A stretch of 64,000 nt of DNA from Poa pratensis (GCA_947311845.1 CAMZMU010000040.1:65128573-65192572), one strand, 5' to 3'; positions 47,451-60,613 are shown, numbered from the stretch's first letter. Notes: a model not told the origin generated them from the sequence alone. Translations and numbers: made by a program.

Positions 47451-50400
47451 TACTACACTAGATTCGAACGGCGCGGCTCGCCGCGCAGCGCTTCTTTCTT
47501 CTTTGAATTTCTTGCCCGTGGTTACAACCATTTATACAGATCATTTAAAGGACAATTCTATTCATATGAAATTGATCACAAGTATATATATTTGAAAGCG
47601 TATTTTCCAAATCATATGAAATCGGTAATCAAAACATCATACAATAAAAGTCTTAAGCAACAATAAGATCAAAGCAATGGTGAACACATGCTTAAACTGA
47701 CATGGTAATTAGTAGTACCATGGCTTGTTCTTTACACAAATGAAACATGATAGTAAGATAACCGATTGAAATAGAGGGAGATCATACACATGCATGGAAA
47801 TGCAAGACACACACAGACGGCTTCTTCCTCTTTTTTCTCAAATCTGAAAATGTTTTTTTAGTTTTAACCGTATTCTTGCATGTTGATCTTGGAAGCTGAA
47901 GCTCATCTAGCATGGCGTGAAGCATAACCTTCGCAGGAATCTCGATGAGAGCCATTGTGTGTACCTGAGAATGCCTACATCAGCAAAAAATGTATCGTCT
48001 TGAAGATTATGTCGCTTTAAATCCATTCACCATGAATTATTCAATTGGGAAGGACATTTGTCACTAATCTACATAAATTATTTGAATAGTCTATCACATG
48101 AAATTGTTGAATTAATAGGCGGCCCACCATTGTGTAAGCACTACCGGATGACAACTGAAGTTAAATATATAAGAAAATAAGCATTCTGGATATGAGCGTA
48201 CTGCTTCCATGGGATTTAAGGCCCAGTATTTAAAATTCAAAATTCTCGAGATCCATTAATCAAAATCAGTGGCTACATAGGAGGTAAACTATACACTAAA
48301 GGAAAATTTCTATTTTATATGTTAAGACCTGCACTCTGCACTCAGGAAATAATCGAGCTCCTAGCAGGCTGTTTAGTCTTGCCTGAGCAAGTGACCGCAA
48401 CTGCTTATTAGTCAAGAATGCATAAGATGGTGATCCGTGGTTATATTGGTCTTCGGTGGCCATGGAACTGCAGCATGGACGCTTGACTCAGTATAGGTAT
48501 GTGAGGATGAGTGTGATGGCCAAAATAAGGTTATAGCCTACGTGCGACCACCGGGCAAGCGTACTGACCTGGAAAGATGTCTTGTGCCAGCGAAGGACAA
48601 ATATCAGGCTCGGTCGAAGGGGAACGGGGCGGCGATGCTTGATTTTTGAAAGTTAAGCCTTTAGGACAAAGGGAAACCCGTGGAGGTGATGCTTGATTTT
48701 GAGCAACCATCGTCACCGGGCGTCGTGACAGAGGAGACAGAAAAACCTTTGAGCTGCAAGACAACAACACTGACCATCAATCCGAGACTCAAGCCTGCAT
48801 AAGAAGTTACTTGTATATGTTGCAAGACCAAAAATGTCTGATAAAACTATAAGAACCTACTGAGTATGCTTGCAATTACATTTCTAATAGAAAAAGTAAT
48901 AGTGAGTACTGACACATGCAATACACATTACTAAAAAGGAAATTCAGGTAGTCCCTTTGGGGACATCTGATAAATTGAATGATGCAGGAAAAGCTCTCTG
49001 TTCAAGTAAAATAATGAGTTGTTCAAGCATTCCAAGCCTGTAAGGTAGGGTCACAAACGTTCACAACCTTATTAATTGACTGATCTAGAGACATACTAAT
49101 TATCAAGCTAGTGCTCATAAAGCAGAAAATTAGTTTTGCATTCTTTATCAGTTGATGAAGCCGAATAGAAAGCTTGCACTTTCTACACTACATAGAAGTA
49201 CAGATGCCCCAACGTACAAAAGACATGCATGCATCCATATTATTTCAAATTATATGTAACTCGGCCAGTATCCAAAATTAGCTGTGATGTCACTCACAAT
49301 AACTACGATAAATCCTAAATAATCCTCCAGAATTGACAAAATAGAGTGGCTACATGCTAACCATGTACACATGATAAATGTCACTAATGACATTCTCATT
49401 TTAAAGGTGAGCCTCTTGTGTGCTAATTGCAGTTAACCTGTTAAAGCACAGTTTACCCATATAAGTGAGATTGTTACACGTGAAAAATAATATAATATCA
49501 AGTAAGAAAGTATAAAAAAAGTATAACCTCCTGATATAGACTATCATATAACAATAGCAAAAGGATTACCAATTCAACATTTTTCCCAAATTTGCAATAA
49601 CCATGACAAATGTACAAACGAATACACATTATTTGAATGTGTACTACAACAAAAATGATTCTAACCGATTGTACAATGGTTGATAAAAGCTCCAGATTCA
49701 AGGACCCAAATATATAATCAAAAGCTAAATCAAATAAATGCTCCAGGTTGTACATCATATTTAAATTTGTAAGTTAAGTATTCTCTATAAGAAAACATAA
49801 ACAACCAAAATGGTAAAAGCCAGACAACCACAAAATATCATAGTTATTGATGACAACAAAAGGGTGCCACCGGACAACCATGAAAAATGTACAAACGAAT
49901 ACACATGTTTTTCTCGTTTTTCGTAGTGTATCATCACTGAGCAGCAATACTATCAGATATCATACAGTGTGGCCATCTCACTAATATAGTAGACCGAAGG
50001 AATACAATCCTCAATAGGATTGTACGATAATTTACAGAGCTAATAAAGCGAGGAGGGGGAGTAAAGCACCTGCTGCAATGGGAACATCAATATTCAGTAA
50101 CTTTAGTGTGGCCAAGTTTAATGCTTACATTATAGTTCATTCACTGCCATCCTACAAAAAGGTAAAAGAAGGTCAAAATCGAAAGAGACCAGTAGGCTAA
50201 GTACACTTCTTTCACCTTAAAAATTTGTAATCAAGAATTTTCAGAATATGAGCAAGGATGCAAAGTGAACATGCCACATAACCAATGTGTCACTAACTCA
50301 TGCTAATCACCTTTGACTAAATTAAGCATATATGTGGGGAAAGTTTTGTTTAGCATAACATGTTGAGAGTAAAATTCTGAGATACTTGGTAATTAGCACC

Positions 50401-52890
50401 ATGCCATAAATTAATATCTCAGGATCAAGCATGCAAATGGCACTCCAGAGATCAAGTCCTCTAGACATAAACCTAATGAACTTATACCATTTGGGGCCAA
50501 TAAAGTAGCATCTAGCATGGTAATTCCTCTCCCGCTGCTGCACTATCAACTCCTAATAGCACAAGTAGTAGTTGTAAAAACAAATACAGTAGAATCCAAA
50601 TAAAAATAAGAATATCACAAAAAAAGCCTAAACTTTAAGGTATTCCAACCACTGAAAGGCGCAAACATATCTTTTTAAAGGCAATGGCCTAGACCATTAT
50701 AACTATAATAACCTGAACTAACTTCACACCATAGATACACACCTGTACAAACCGAAATCACCATAATATTTTTTTTACCAAAAGAGGGCATTTACACACA
50801 TAAAACAACATATTTTTTATCTATTTTAGTAATGAATCATCACCAGGAACAATATTTTGGGATATCAAACAGTGCCAATAGCAAGTATATATACAAATAA
50901 ATAAAATGAACCAATGCAGAGCGAGAGGAAAACAATACTTCTTAGTTAGTTCTGTTAGATTACCAGTAGGAGCTCCACCGATGAAAAGATCCTGTTGGAA
51001 CACAAGAAATATCAAATTAGTTGCAATCTATAAACAACCTCTCAGATGCAAGGGATATAGGAATGAGTAAATGATGATCTCAAAGCATATGGTAGAGGAA
51101 TATGCAGAGCAAGCACAAACAACAACAGTAAATCACGCCAGAAATAGTGAAATACCTTCACAGGAAGATGGTTAGCATAGTATGTCCTTTATTTTTTGAT
51201 CACCTGGGGTAATATTTTTTGCAGTGAGCCATATATCACAAAAATAATTGTGAATAGCCTATATTTGATCAGTTGAGCTGATATTATTTCTTTGTCCTGC
51301 ATTACCATGGAGCATATGCAGTAGCAAATGACCAGAGATACCATTTAGTTTACTTTAACATCTATATTTTACACTCATGATGCAAGACAAAATGGTTTTG
51401 GATCTCCTGAATCTTATAAACCATATGGAATAGCATACAATCTGCCGTACTACTACTACTTGCCAGGGTGAAGTACCCATAGAAAATACCACACAACCGA
51501 CTGTACAACAATGGTCTGAATGTTGTAGGACATTGTCAGGGCCGCTTGTATAGCCCTCAAGCTTTGGAAAAACTTTTGCAACCATGAACATATTAGATTT
51601 TAAATAGCCCACTTAATCAGAAAACAACAGAACGTGTGGATAAAAGTAATGTAACTGGTTGCACACCTCATGGTGATGTCGTCAAGGAATCGACATACCA
51701 TGGCTTGCAAATAAATAATTGTATTCTTGCATTCAACACTACTGACAAAATAAATCCACAGAACTGTATTCATGGTAGTAGTAGAAATTATTTGGATGCA
51801 CTTGGCTGGAAGATGTTTACCCTGTACATGGCGAGGCGTGCAGCAGGTGACCATTGCGACAACCGTGGCCACAATCCGTATTTTGTACTACACCACCATC
51901 TAGCATGCCGCTACCAAATTTACCTAAACGCCTTATTTAGTGGCTACTCATCATTTGAGAATTATATGCCTCGATACCCCAATGGATCCAAGAATACAAC
52001 ATTTAATCTTCAAATTTTAGTCTAAACATTCTACACTACAAATCCAGAATGGATCCCCCTGTCAGCTAAACAAATCAAATGCTCAGGTGCTAACTAACAA
52101 CAAACTTTTGTCTAGAAGAAATAAATAGCCGAAAAAATCAGTAAAGCCTTTGAGTTTACATCATGGAAAAGTAACCTGTAATCAGCCTACAGATCCAAGC
52201 GGCGTTCTTTCCCAATAAATCAAAAACAATTAACCTAAAACCAGTGCAAGGCCACCAGGCCCAATCGAAGAGCAAATGTGAGCGGCACATGCGGAAAGAA
52301 CGCGGTCCTATCACGGATCCAATCGAACAATTAACGGAACTAACACAAATGAGAAGGGGAGAAATGGGACGAAGGCTAACCTCATTTTCTGCTGACATGC
52401 ATCTATTAGAAGTAAAAACTTTCCAGAACATAAAAGAACATATTAGGGCTCTAAGGGCAATCATCACCTTCTTTGCTTCAAACTCAATTAATTTCTGGAA
52501 TAGGAGAACATAAGCTTCAGTCTCATATGAAAAATGTCCAGGACTGGTTAATAATATAGAGCAATAATATTGTGTATTAAAGCAGGTAAAATGAAAGAAA
52601 CTATATTTTACAGAAGACGAAAATACGATTTCCATTCTGTCAGTTGTAAATGAAAAAACACATATCTGCACTGATTAAATTTAGGTGGGCTCCAAATAAT
52701 CATCTAACCATGCTGAATTATAAAACCATACAAAAATTATAAGCATCTTGTTATCAAGACAAAAAGGAAGATGCAATTGTATACTACATAGAACAAAACA
52801 TGGTAACATATAATCTCAGATGACATACCATCCTACTATTTACATAAAAATGGACTAATATAAAAGAATCACTCTACTCCTGTTTATGAC
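47451..52890. other. AT-rich region, possible introns of a minus-strand unit
   Basis: No frame here resembles a known protein. Two stretches are diverged copies: AACCATGACAAATGTACAAA near 49600 and AACCATGAAAAATGTACAAA near 49880. ATCATCACCAGGAACAATAT near 50837 resembles ATCATCACTGAGCAGCAATA near 49931. The region would form intron space of the putative unit starting at 55.5 kb, but this is a guess. Confidence 0.3.
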
Positions 52891-53076
52891 AGTCAGGAGA
52901 CCTAGATTATTGCAATGAAACTGAAATTATGCAGACAATAAAAGTACGCTGTTGTATTATGTCAATCAGGGAAACACCTCAATAGTCAGGAGACCTAGAT
53001 TATTGCAATGAAACTGAAATTATGCAGAGAATAAAAGTACGCTGTTGTATTATGTCAATCAGGGAAACACCTCAAT
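52891..53076. repeat. 93-bp tandem duplication
   Basis: AGTCAGGAGACCTAGATTAT begins at 52891 and again at 52984. The copies run through TGCAATGAAACTGAAATTAT and AAAGTACGCTGTTGTATTAT to CAGGGAAACACCTCAATAGT with one visible difference (GCAGACAATA against GCAGAGAATA), so the duplication is recent. Confidence 0.85.
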
Positions 53077-53757
53077 AGTGGCTTTCTTTGAAAAGGGTTC
53101 ATTTATTAAAAATGTTTACAGTAGACTGCTAAATGTGAGAATAGAAGTTGCTGCAGAACACTCACATTCACCCTGGTTTCAGCATAGATGCCACTTTGGT
53201 TTTGATATCAGACCAAGACCACCACCACGCCACAATAATTTCTGACCTGGGCAATATAAAGAAGGTATCATACAAAACAACATAAATAAAAGCAAGAGTT
53301 GCAGATACAAATTGAAGCTACATAGTTGTTCAAGTGATAAATTTGCCGTTCTTTTCATCAAAGACACAAATTGAAGCTACATAGTTGTTCAAGCTACAGA
53401 TGGAAGACAACAGAAAGAGATCCTAAGTAATTTGAAGTAAAACATATGGAAATATAAAACAATTAACCAACACTGGCAACAACTCTCATTTCTGACAACA
53501 CTGAATCAAACACAACACTTGCAGCCTACACAACCACCCGAACTCAACAACCCATGGCACACCTTCACGGAGAGCTCCGCAGCACCCAGGCCTTGAGCAG
53601 ATACTCCACACCAGCGAGGTACTGAGGGAACTACCAGGGCTTGCCTACTGTACCCAACAAAGATAAGTTGGAATAAAACATCAGAAACATAGAAGGAATG
53701 CAAGAGAACCTTTCTCTGAACAAAGAGAAAGATCATCTGATATATTCTAACCATTAC

Positions 53758-55475
53758 CTTTAGAACATCAACATTAGGCCCAATCTTATATAGAACTTCA
53801 TCTCTTCTTCCATAGCACACCTGAACAAAATAAGTAGAGATGAATGACAATCCTACACGATAACAGACCAGATCTCACAACAAATTCGGCAACATAAAAG
53901 AGCTAGGAGAGAGCATGGCCATTATCTTTTTTGAGCATGCAGCCAGGGACACGCCATCAACCTAATGCCGCCGCTGTTGGTCGACATGGAGTTCAGAGAC
54001 GGCAATGGAGGTCGAGCTCTTAGCGTGTGCATCCTCCCCGATTTCACCGGCTGTAGCTGAGAGAGCTCTTAACTTCATCTCTTCTTCCATAGCACACCTG
54101 AACAAAATAAATAGAGACGAATGACAATCCTACACGATAACAAACCAGATTTCACAACAAATTCGCCAACATAAAAGAGCTAGGAGAGAGCATGGCCATT
54201 ACCTTTTTTGAGCACGCAGCCAGGGACACGCCATCAACCTAATGCCGCCGCTGTTGGTCGACATGGAGTTCAGAGACACCAATGGAGGTCGAGCTCTTGG
54301 CGTGCACATCCTCCCTGATTTCACCGGCTGCAGCTGAGAGAGCTCCTCCTGTCCGCATCCTCCGTGCTAAATTGATAGCATGATATTGCAGTCCTTCATT
54401 TTCATATATATGCAAACATGCCTAAAGAAAACGTCACATATAATTTGAATCAGCTGTGAAATTTTAGGCTACATAAGGGTCTAAAAATTAGGTACCATAC
54501 ACCTTTTGTCAATTGGCAGACTGGATTGAAGCCGACAGTTGGTTCCAAATCAACTATAGCATCAAGAACAACCTAGGAAATTAACCTGTGTGGAAAGAGA
54601 CGCATGCATGAATAGTGGGCAGGTCCTAAATCTGGATACGTGACCTCACATGACTGAAAGATTTAAAAGCAAAACGAATTTGGGAGATGGATAGCACAAT
54701 AGTGCGGTGAGAAAAAGGAGAACCAACGGCAGCTCACCTTAGCTCGATCTCATTTGTTTGTGGCGGCGGTCGTGCTTCTCCAGCTCACAGGAAAAAGAGG
54801 AGCAGGGCACAAGAGCAGCAGCCCATCCCCGTGCTCCTCCTTACCACCACCAGAGCCGGGTTGATTCTTGCTGCAGTCTAATCCCTGAAGAAATAGAGCA
54901 AAAGTTGCAGACCATCAGATCTGAGCAGCATAAAGGGGAGGAACATGGGCGCCTCAGATCAAATCGAAAAAAAGAGAAAGAAAGGGAAAGAGCGGTGTGG
55001 AGGCATAGGCAAACCTTGACGAACCCTAGAGCCCCTCCTCATGCTGCTCCTTCTCCACGAGCTCCTCCAAGGCAGAGGAGAGGGTGGTAGGCTGGGGATG
55101 CTGCCGGAGCCGTCGTCTGCTGCCACCGCCTGCGCCGTCGTCCGCTGCCGCCACCATTGCGCCGCCGCTTGTTGCCGCCGTCCGCGCGGACTCCTCCCTG
55201 CCTCCTCTTTGGCCGCGTCGACCGCCACCGCTGCCGTGCTCCTGCACTGCACCGGCGCCCTCGTTGCCGACCGCCCCCGCGCCGGCCGACCTCGTCGGCG
55301 GCGCCCCTGCTCCGGTCGCCGCCGGATCCGGCCGTCCCCGTGCTGATCCCGTCGTGAGGGGAAAGGGGATTGGGGGAGGAGACGGGAGGGGACTGGAGGA
55401 GCGCCGCACGCGCGAGGGGATTGAAGAGGAGCGCACGCGCGAGGGGATTGGGCTAGGGTTTTCCACTGCGGGCAC
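53758..55475 (-). CDS. Putative minus-strand gene, 5' part, unrecognised
   Basis: A TATA-like TATATAAACC sits at about 55486-55477 on the minus strand, followed by AAAACCCTAGCC, a common plant 5' UTR style. A GC-rich frame of 149 aa (55475-55026) ends in ALEELVEKEQHEEGL. A 63-nt segment, 53820-53758, is bounded by AG and GT and encodes VCYGRRDEVLYKIGPNVDVL in one open phase. A 277-bp tandem duplication (53796-54350) includes the 5' part of that exon. I cannot link these into a full protein or name a family. The first exon could also be non-coding. Confidence 0.3.
53796..54350. repeat. 277-bp tandem duplication
   Basis: CTTCATCTCTTCTTCCATAG starts at 53796 and 54073. Both copies include CCTACACGATAACA, AAAGAGCTAGGAGAGAGCAT, CAGCCAGGGACACGCCATCA and GTTGGTCGACATGGAGTTCA, and both end around CACCGGCTG. 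They differ at scattered single bases. The left boundary falls inside the candidate exon 53820-53758. Confidence 0.85.
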
Positions 55476-55779
55476 GGTTTATATACCACGGGCGTGAAAT
55501 GACCATTTTGCCCATAGATGTTTGACAAAATTACGGCGCGGTGGCAGCGCCCCGATGCCAGTTTCGCAGTGCACACGGGAAAAACCTACCACACAGGATG
55601 ACATGTGGGTCCAGAAAATACCTGGGACCACCGGCAGCGACTCGGGGCGACGTCCGGGCGTGTAGAAAAGCTCCGGCCGATGGGGTGAATCTAGAAATGG
55701 ACGGCTGAGATCGCTGGGAATTCCTTATCTACGGCCAGAAACGTCTAAGCTCTGAGGAGCCTCCTACCACCCCAAGAAT
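55476..55779 (-). promoter_or_regulatory. Candidate promoter of the minus-strand unit
   Basis: Contains the TATA-like TATATAAACC (near 55486-55477) just upstream of the GC-rich 55.0-55.47 kb block. No other element could be assigned. Confidence 0.35.
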
Positions 55780-57110
55780 GTAATCTTTAGATATGGACTC
55801 AATATCTCCTGATATTTTGGGTAATCGATTAATGTTTAGCTTTGAAAACTTACTGGGCCATTGAGATATTTTTTCTTGTTGAGAAAGATGTATACAAGAT
55901 TGCGCACAGCATGAACTTTCAAAACCAGAAGTACCTACTGGTTCATCTCCTCGTGCACTTCAGCGACAGGGGCAGCGCCTGACGGCGTGCCATGATCCAG
56001 TGGAGCTGCGACGCCCAAATCACCTATTCACCTGTGACCACCGTTGACTCCGTCAGACTGCCCTTTGGGAACATCTCGAGCTTGTGGTTTCCTACTTCCC
56101 TAGATCTCCAAGTTCAGTTTTTTCCAGCTCGATAGAAAGTACCGCACCATGCTCAGGCCACAATAACAAACTGAACTGCAGCCACATCATGATCTAAAAT
56201 GACGTGTGGTTTACCTCCTCTGCTCGCAAGAGGCAAACACTAACTGGTGAGCTGATTCAACTGAAGAAGGACAATACATAATCTCGATGCCTCCCAAACC
56301 TATGAATCTGCTAGATAGTATGACCTTGGCACAAAATCAGTTTACGTAGTATTGTATGCATGACTAATATCCTCATCCAGCCCCGGTTCTCTTATAGTCT
56401 TACTCCCACTTATGCGACTTGTTCCCGGTTCCTAGTTGGTGGGTGGATTTCGCGTTTTCATGGCACAAGGCCATGTTTACATGATTTCACCCATCGTCAG
56501 GTTTGTAGGTGTTGCGTGGTGGCTTCGGGTTTTTTGATGTATGTTTCCTTGTCAGACCTTTGTTGAATAAAATAATAAAGAAGCCGTATGCATCTCTTTG
56601 ATGCAGAGGCTGGGACTCCCCTTTTCTAAAAAAATAAATAGTTCCAAGACTATATCTTCGGCTGAGAATCTTGCTGTTACTAGCACCATATCTTGGAAGT
56701 AATGCTTTGGTCAGCTGGAACATGGTTTCCCGCCACATTGTATCACCTAGTATGAGGCAAGCCCCAGTTATAATTCGTACCAACAGTTTGTACTCGAAAG
56801 TACATAATTTAATTGCTTTGATCACATAGCATTTGATCTACTACCCTTTGGTATGGTCTTTTCTTATTGAAGGATTTTTTTTTGAAGACGCCCCATAGTT
56901 GTAAACAACTTTATGCCTGTGTCATTGAGAAAAATATTTGGATCAAGAATAACCGCTGGCTCGTCCCTTGCCTTCAACAAGGCCCATATCATTGCTGCCA
57001 CCGAGAACACAATTGCAAAACCCACTACGAAAGTTAAGCTTATCACAGTTGTCGTTTCAAAAGCAAGTTATTGCAGTTTCATTGAGCATTATGAATCTCA
57101 AAACTAAATG
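55780..57110 (-). pseudogene. Unrecognised gene family, copy C
   Basis: Blocks on the minus strand are VISLTFVVGFAIVFSVAAMI followed by WALLKARDEPAVILDPNIFL (about 57050-56925), LVRIITGACLILGDTMWRET (near 56790-56730), and a decayed equivalent of the VAAPLDHG/VLKEVHAL block (about 56060-55930) broken by frame changes. The hydrophobic stretch of about 18 residues predicts one membrane helix followed by a charged turn. CGATGCCTCCCAAACC at 56285 marks the same unit as copies A and B. A LINE tail has inserted at about 56397-56634. It lies 10 kb from the other copies, so the family spread beyond the tandem block. Confidence 0.4.
56397..56634 (+). mobile_element. LINE 3' end fragment in copy C
   Basis: The plus strand ends AAAGAAGCCGTATGCATC, then TTTGATGCAGAGGCTGGGAC and an A-run, a tail widely seen on grass LINEs. 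Comparison with copy B, where the flanks join directly at ATAGTTCCAAG, shows it is an insertion. A short ATAGT repeat at both sides may be the target duplication. Confidence 0.65.
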
Positions 57111-58306
57111 AGAGGTCCATACTCCATATCATACTTAATCAGCCAATGCACATGAGAAAAAGTTATCAATAGTCTCATCTAGTCCACAAAACTGAGGTTT
57201 CCCCTCCCTCCCAGGCAGTGAAACACCATTTATCAGAATGTTGTCATGTACCACACTAACAACATGAATGTCATTTCGAGAGATAATTTAGTCATCCTCC
57301 AAACTAAAAATTGGATAGTGCATGAAATATTTGCACTAGATTTTACATGAAAGTTCCATTATTGCTCCATCCGTTTCTTTTCTTAAGGCGTGTAATTTTT
57401 AAAATTTATCCCCATATGTAAGGCACGTTTTCATCCGGGGCCACTTTATCCGTGTATTGTCCAATATACCCTACACAAAATCTCTCATATCTTAAACATT
57501 CGTCTCCACTTCGTCGCACTCGCACCTCCCGCATCCCGCAATTCCCACAAACGAACGTTCGCCGCAATCCTACAATCACGCATCAAATCTCGTATATACC
57601 TTATAGAAAAATATAAAACAATTGCCATAAACGTATGTAGGCCGCGATCCACGGACACCACCGGGTTCCGCATGCCTCGTATATCTCCGCGCGCATGGCC
57701 CGTCCATGGAAACGGCGGATCAGGCGCGTCGTCGCTTTCTCGGGAGGAACAGCCCCAAGCGCGGGCATACGTGCGTCGGGTTCCTAGCCTCCACTGTCAT
57801 GTCGGAGCCACATCGGTCTATGCTGAGCGGGGGTAGGGTGGTCATCCCAACAAGCCAGGGCTTCGGGCCTTCAGCGACGATGGCGTTGTCTTCAGGGACG
57901 ACGTTGCGTGCGTGCCTCTCCCTTCCCCTGACAGCCTCGACGACAACTCGGCATCGGCTCCATCATGTACCCAGTACCCCCACCAGCTCTCCACCTGTGC
58001 CGCATCATCACCTCGAACTGTCCTTGATCCAAAATATGCATTGCTTAGGTCTAACTAAGGATGCTAAGCCAATTCAAGTACCTTTATTTTAGTTATAATA
58101 GACAATTGCAAATGTAGCTGGATGTTCATGGATTCAAAAATTTATGTAAAGAACCTTTCTAAGTTGTCAACATATATTTATCAAATAACAGGAGTGCATG
58201 CTAGGTGCTACTTATTACTAGGTCTACTTGATCAATGATATCTTGCAACAAACATATGAGAAAACCAATTGCTAAAGTATTTTTTGTGAACAAATGATAA
58301 TTGCAA
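57111..58306. other. Intergenic, decayed element pieces
   Basis: CTCCATCCGTTTCTTTTCTT at about 57366 resembles a Stowaway-like left end, but no matching right end was found. 57660-58020 is GC-rich and open in one plus frame (57706-58092) without resemblance to a known protein; it may be interior sequence of the Helitron that ends at 58864. Confidence 0.35.
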
Positions 58307-58438
58307 CTCCCCCTGTTATAAATATAAGATGTTTTACCCTTTTTTCATATCTACATGTATCTGGACACATTTTGGACTCATTTCAGTCCATATCTAGTTA
58401 ACATACCTAAAACATGTTATATTTAGGAATGGAGGGAG
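58307..58438. mobile_element. Stowaway-like MITE
   Basis: The left end CTCCCCCTGTTATAAATATA and right end TATTTAGGAATGGAGGGAG are inverted relatives, and the right end is followed by TA. Length about 132 bp. Matches the common grass Stowaway pattern that ends in GGAGGGAGTA. Confidence 0.7.
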
Positions 58439-58599
58439 TATATATTAAATCACAACCCTGAAGGCTGATGTAAGTCTAACAACAACCCGTGCTTCTATTT
58501 TTCTTTGTTTTTTGATAATTTAATATCAGAACCTTGTTTACTTTCAGAAAAGTGAGATGTGTGGCTGCAAAAGAACTATTGGTCATTTTATTTGATTTG

Positions 58600-58864
58600 T
58601 GAGATTGCTGACAAACTTTAGAGAAGTGATTTGATTTTACTTATGCAGTTCTTTCCGGATACAAATATTTTTACCCTCAAAATTTGTTGTTTGTTGTAGA
58701 CTTATCCACTCATAGATTAATTGGTTAATCAAAATATTGTCTATTGCCTACAAGGTTTGGACCTCCAATTATTGGATGATGCAAGTGTGGAGTCAGCTGA
58801 TACTTGACAAATTGTTATTGTGGAGTCAATTTGTACCCGTTGCAACGCACGTGCATTTTGCTAG
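58600..58864 (+). mobile_element. Helitron 3' end
   Basis: The 3' end reads CCCGTTGCAACGCACGTG, then CATTTTGCTAG directly before a T. This matches the end of the Helitron at 21169-23087 (hairpin, then CTAG), so the two belong to related families. The 5' end is uncertain; TCTCTCATATC near 57481 is a candidate. The start given is arbitrary within the element. Confidence 0.7.
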
Positions 58865-58907
58865 TAATGAAGACAATTCTTCCAGTACGTTTGGCACTTA
58901 TGTTCTA

Positions 58908-59073
58908 CTTCCTCCGTCTCCAAATAAGTATATTTCTACCTTTTTAAACTTTTAAGTCAAACATTTTTAAATCTGACCAACTTTACAAAAAATGTAGCAA
59001 TATTTATGACATTAAAATAATAAAATATGGAACTACATTCCTGAATGCATATAGTGATATAAATTTGATGTTG
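58908..59073. mobile_element. Stowaway-like MITE, left half, cut by an LTR insertion
   Basis: Starts CTTCCTCCGTCTCCAAATAA after TA, with interior AAGTCAAACATTTTTAAATC and TATTTATGACATTAAAATA as in a common grass MITE. It stops at TTTGATGTTG exactly where the LTR begins. The right half should lie beyond the far end of the retroelement, outside the window. Confidence 0.75.
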
Positions 59074-60613
59074 TGTGGGGATATACCAACTAGGGGTATG
59101 ATGGCTCCCAAGTGCAGGAGATCAATTGTAGTACCTTTCAATTAGAAAAGGTTGTCGAACACACGAGGAGCTGAAGGTATTGGTTAGTAAGATTGATAAA
59201 TAAAACAATAAAAGATGCAGATGTTTTTGGTATTTTCAGTTGTATAATTGCAAGCAGATAACAGATAGTAGCAAGTGAAAGCTCTCAAAGAGAGAAAGCC
59301 CAATCCTCTTATGTGGCAAAAGGACAAGCTCAAGTGATGTGTAACTTATATGTGGCAAACGTTCCCGAGGGCGGCATGGATGATACTAGGCATAGAGATT
59401 TATTAAACAACACGTTGAATATCTTGTCAAGTTTTAATCCTCTTTGGACGGAGCCATAATTAGGTATAGCTAAATAAATAAACTACAACCCCTTATGATG
59501 GATCATGTGGCCAAGCAAATGACTGCACAAGAATTATTAAGACCTAAAGTCCCACCATAGCATTACACTCTAAGGTCCCCGATACTAATACCCTCATAAT
59601 ATAACTTCATGACTCGGTCTCAGGTTTACGTGTCCTCCCAAGTCTCCATCAATTCATTACACTACGGTGTTCTCCTATGAGCCCATAAAGGTGAAGTGTT
59701 GTGCAGTCGACGTTCGCACAACACCATCATAGAATCACATAAAAGATAAACTCTTGACAAAATACCAACACATGTCATATATAAATCAATGCCAATTCAT
59801 CCTATGCCCTCAGGAACATACGGGAACTACTCACAACGTGCGAACATGATCATATCAGTGGCATAAGTGGTACAACACAATCTGAAATTATAACTTCACC
59901 ACCAAATAATGACAAGTACTCAATCACAAACATGAATAGTAGCACAAGAAAAGTATCTAGGGTATAGCAACTCTCAAACTGCGAGGGGAACGGAGTGGAT
60001 CACGGTGATGATGATGGTGATGGTGCTGGTCTTGATGGGGGTGATGATGTAGAGGCCTCCTCCCACGCCAAGGAGGAGAGGTGATGACGATGACGATGAT
60101 TTCCCCCTTCTCCGGAGTTCCGGAGCAGCAGGATCTGACCCCCCTCGGAAGGGATCAGGAGTTTCGCCGCCGCCGCGACCTCGGATGGACTTGGAAAAAT
60201 TAGGGCGTTACTTTTCGGGCGAGACGAAGGCGTTGCTAAAAAGCCCCAGGCGAGGAGGTGCCCGAGGCCAGTTTGGGTGGTCCCACGCGGCCAGGTACAT
60301 GGGCCGCGTGGGCCACCCCCATTTGGCCCTCGTGGCTCTCCTCTCTTCGGTCTTCTTCCCTCTGCCTTTCTCCGATGAAAAACTGACGCAGTATTTTTCC
60401 TTTTATTATTTGAGGTCCTGTAGCTCCTGAAACATTAAAGACAAGAAAAAGGAGGTTTTCTGCCTCCCAGAAATTAAATACCAAAAATAGGGACTTTGTA
60501 TGAAAGTCCCCAAAATCATCTAAAACATGTAGAAACAATCATATAATCATGCAAATAACATTCTAGTATGATACTAAAAGTTATATAAATGATGATATAA
60601 AATGCACGTATCA
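59074..60613 (-). repeat. 3' LTR of the minus-strand Ty3/gypsy element
   Basis: On the minus strand it starts TGATACGTGCATTTTATATC and ends GGTATATCCCCACA. Its start lies directly beside a purine tract (minus strand AAGCTTGGGGGAGT, 60627-60614). The left boundary is ambiguous by up to 5 bp because TGTTGTGTGG offers several TG starts and resembles the MITE sequence at the junction. No protein is encoded. The partner LTR is outside the window. Confidence 0.75.

Noticed and set aside
47421..47666. 81-aa plus-strand frame
   Set aside because: No family resemblance; it begins in the decayed 3' flank of the duplicated TADA unit.
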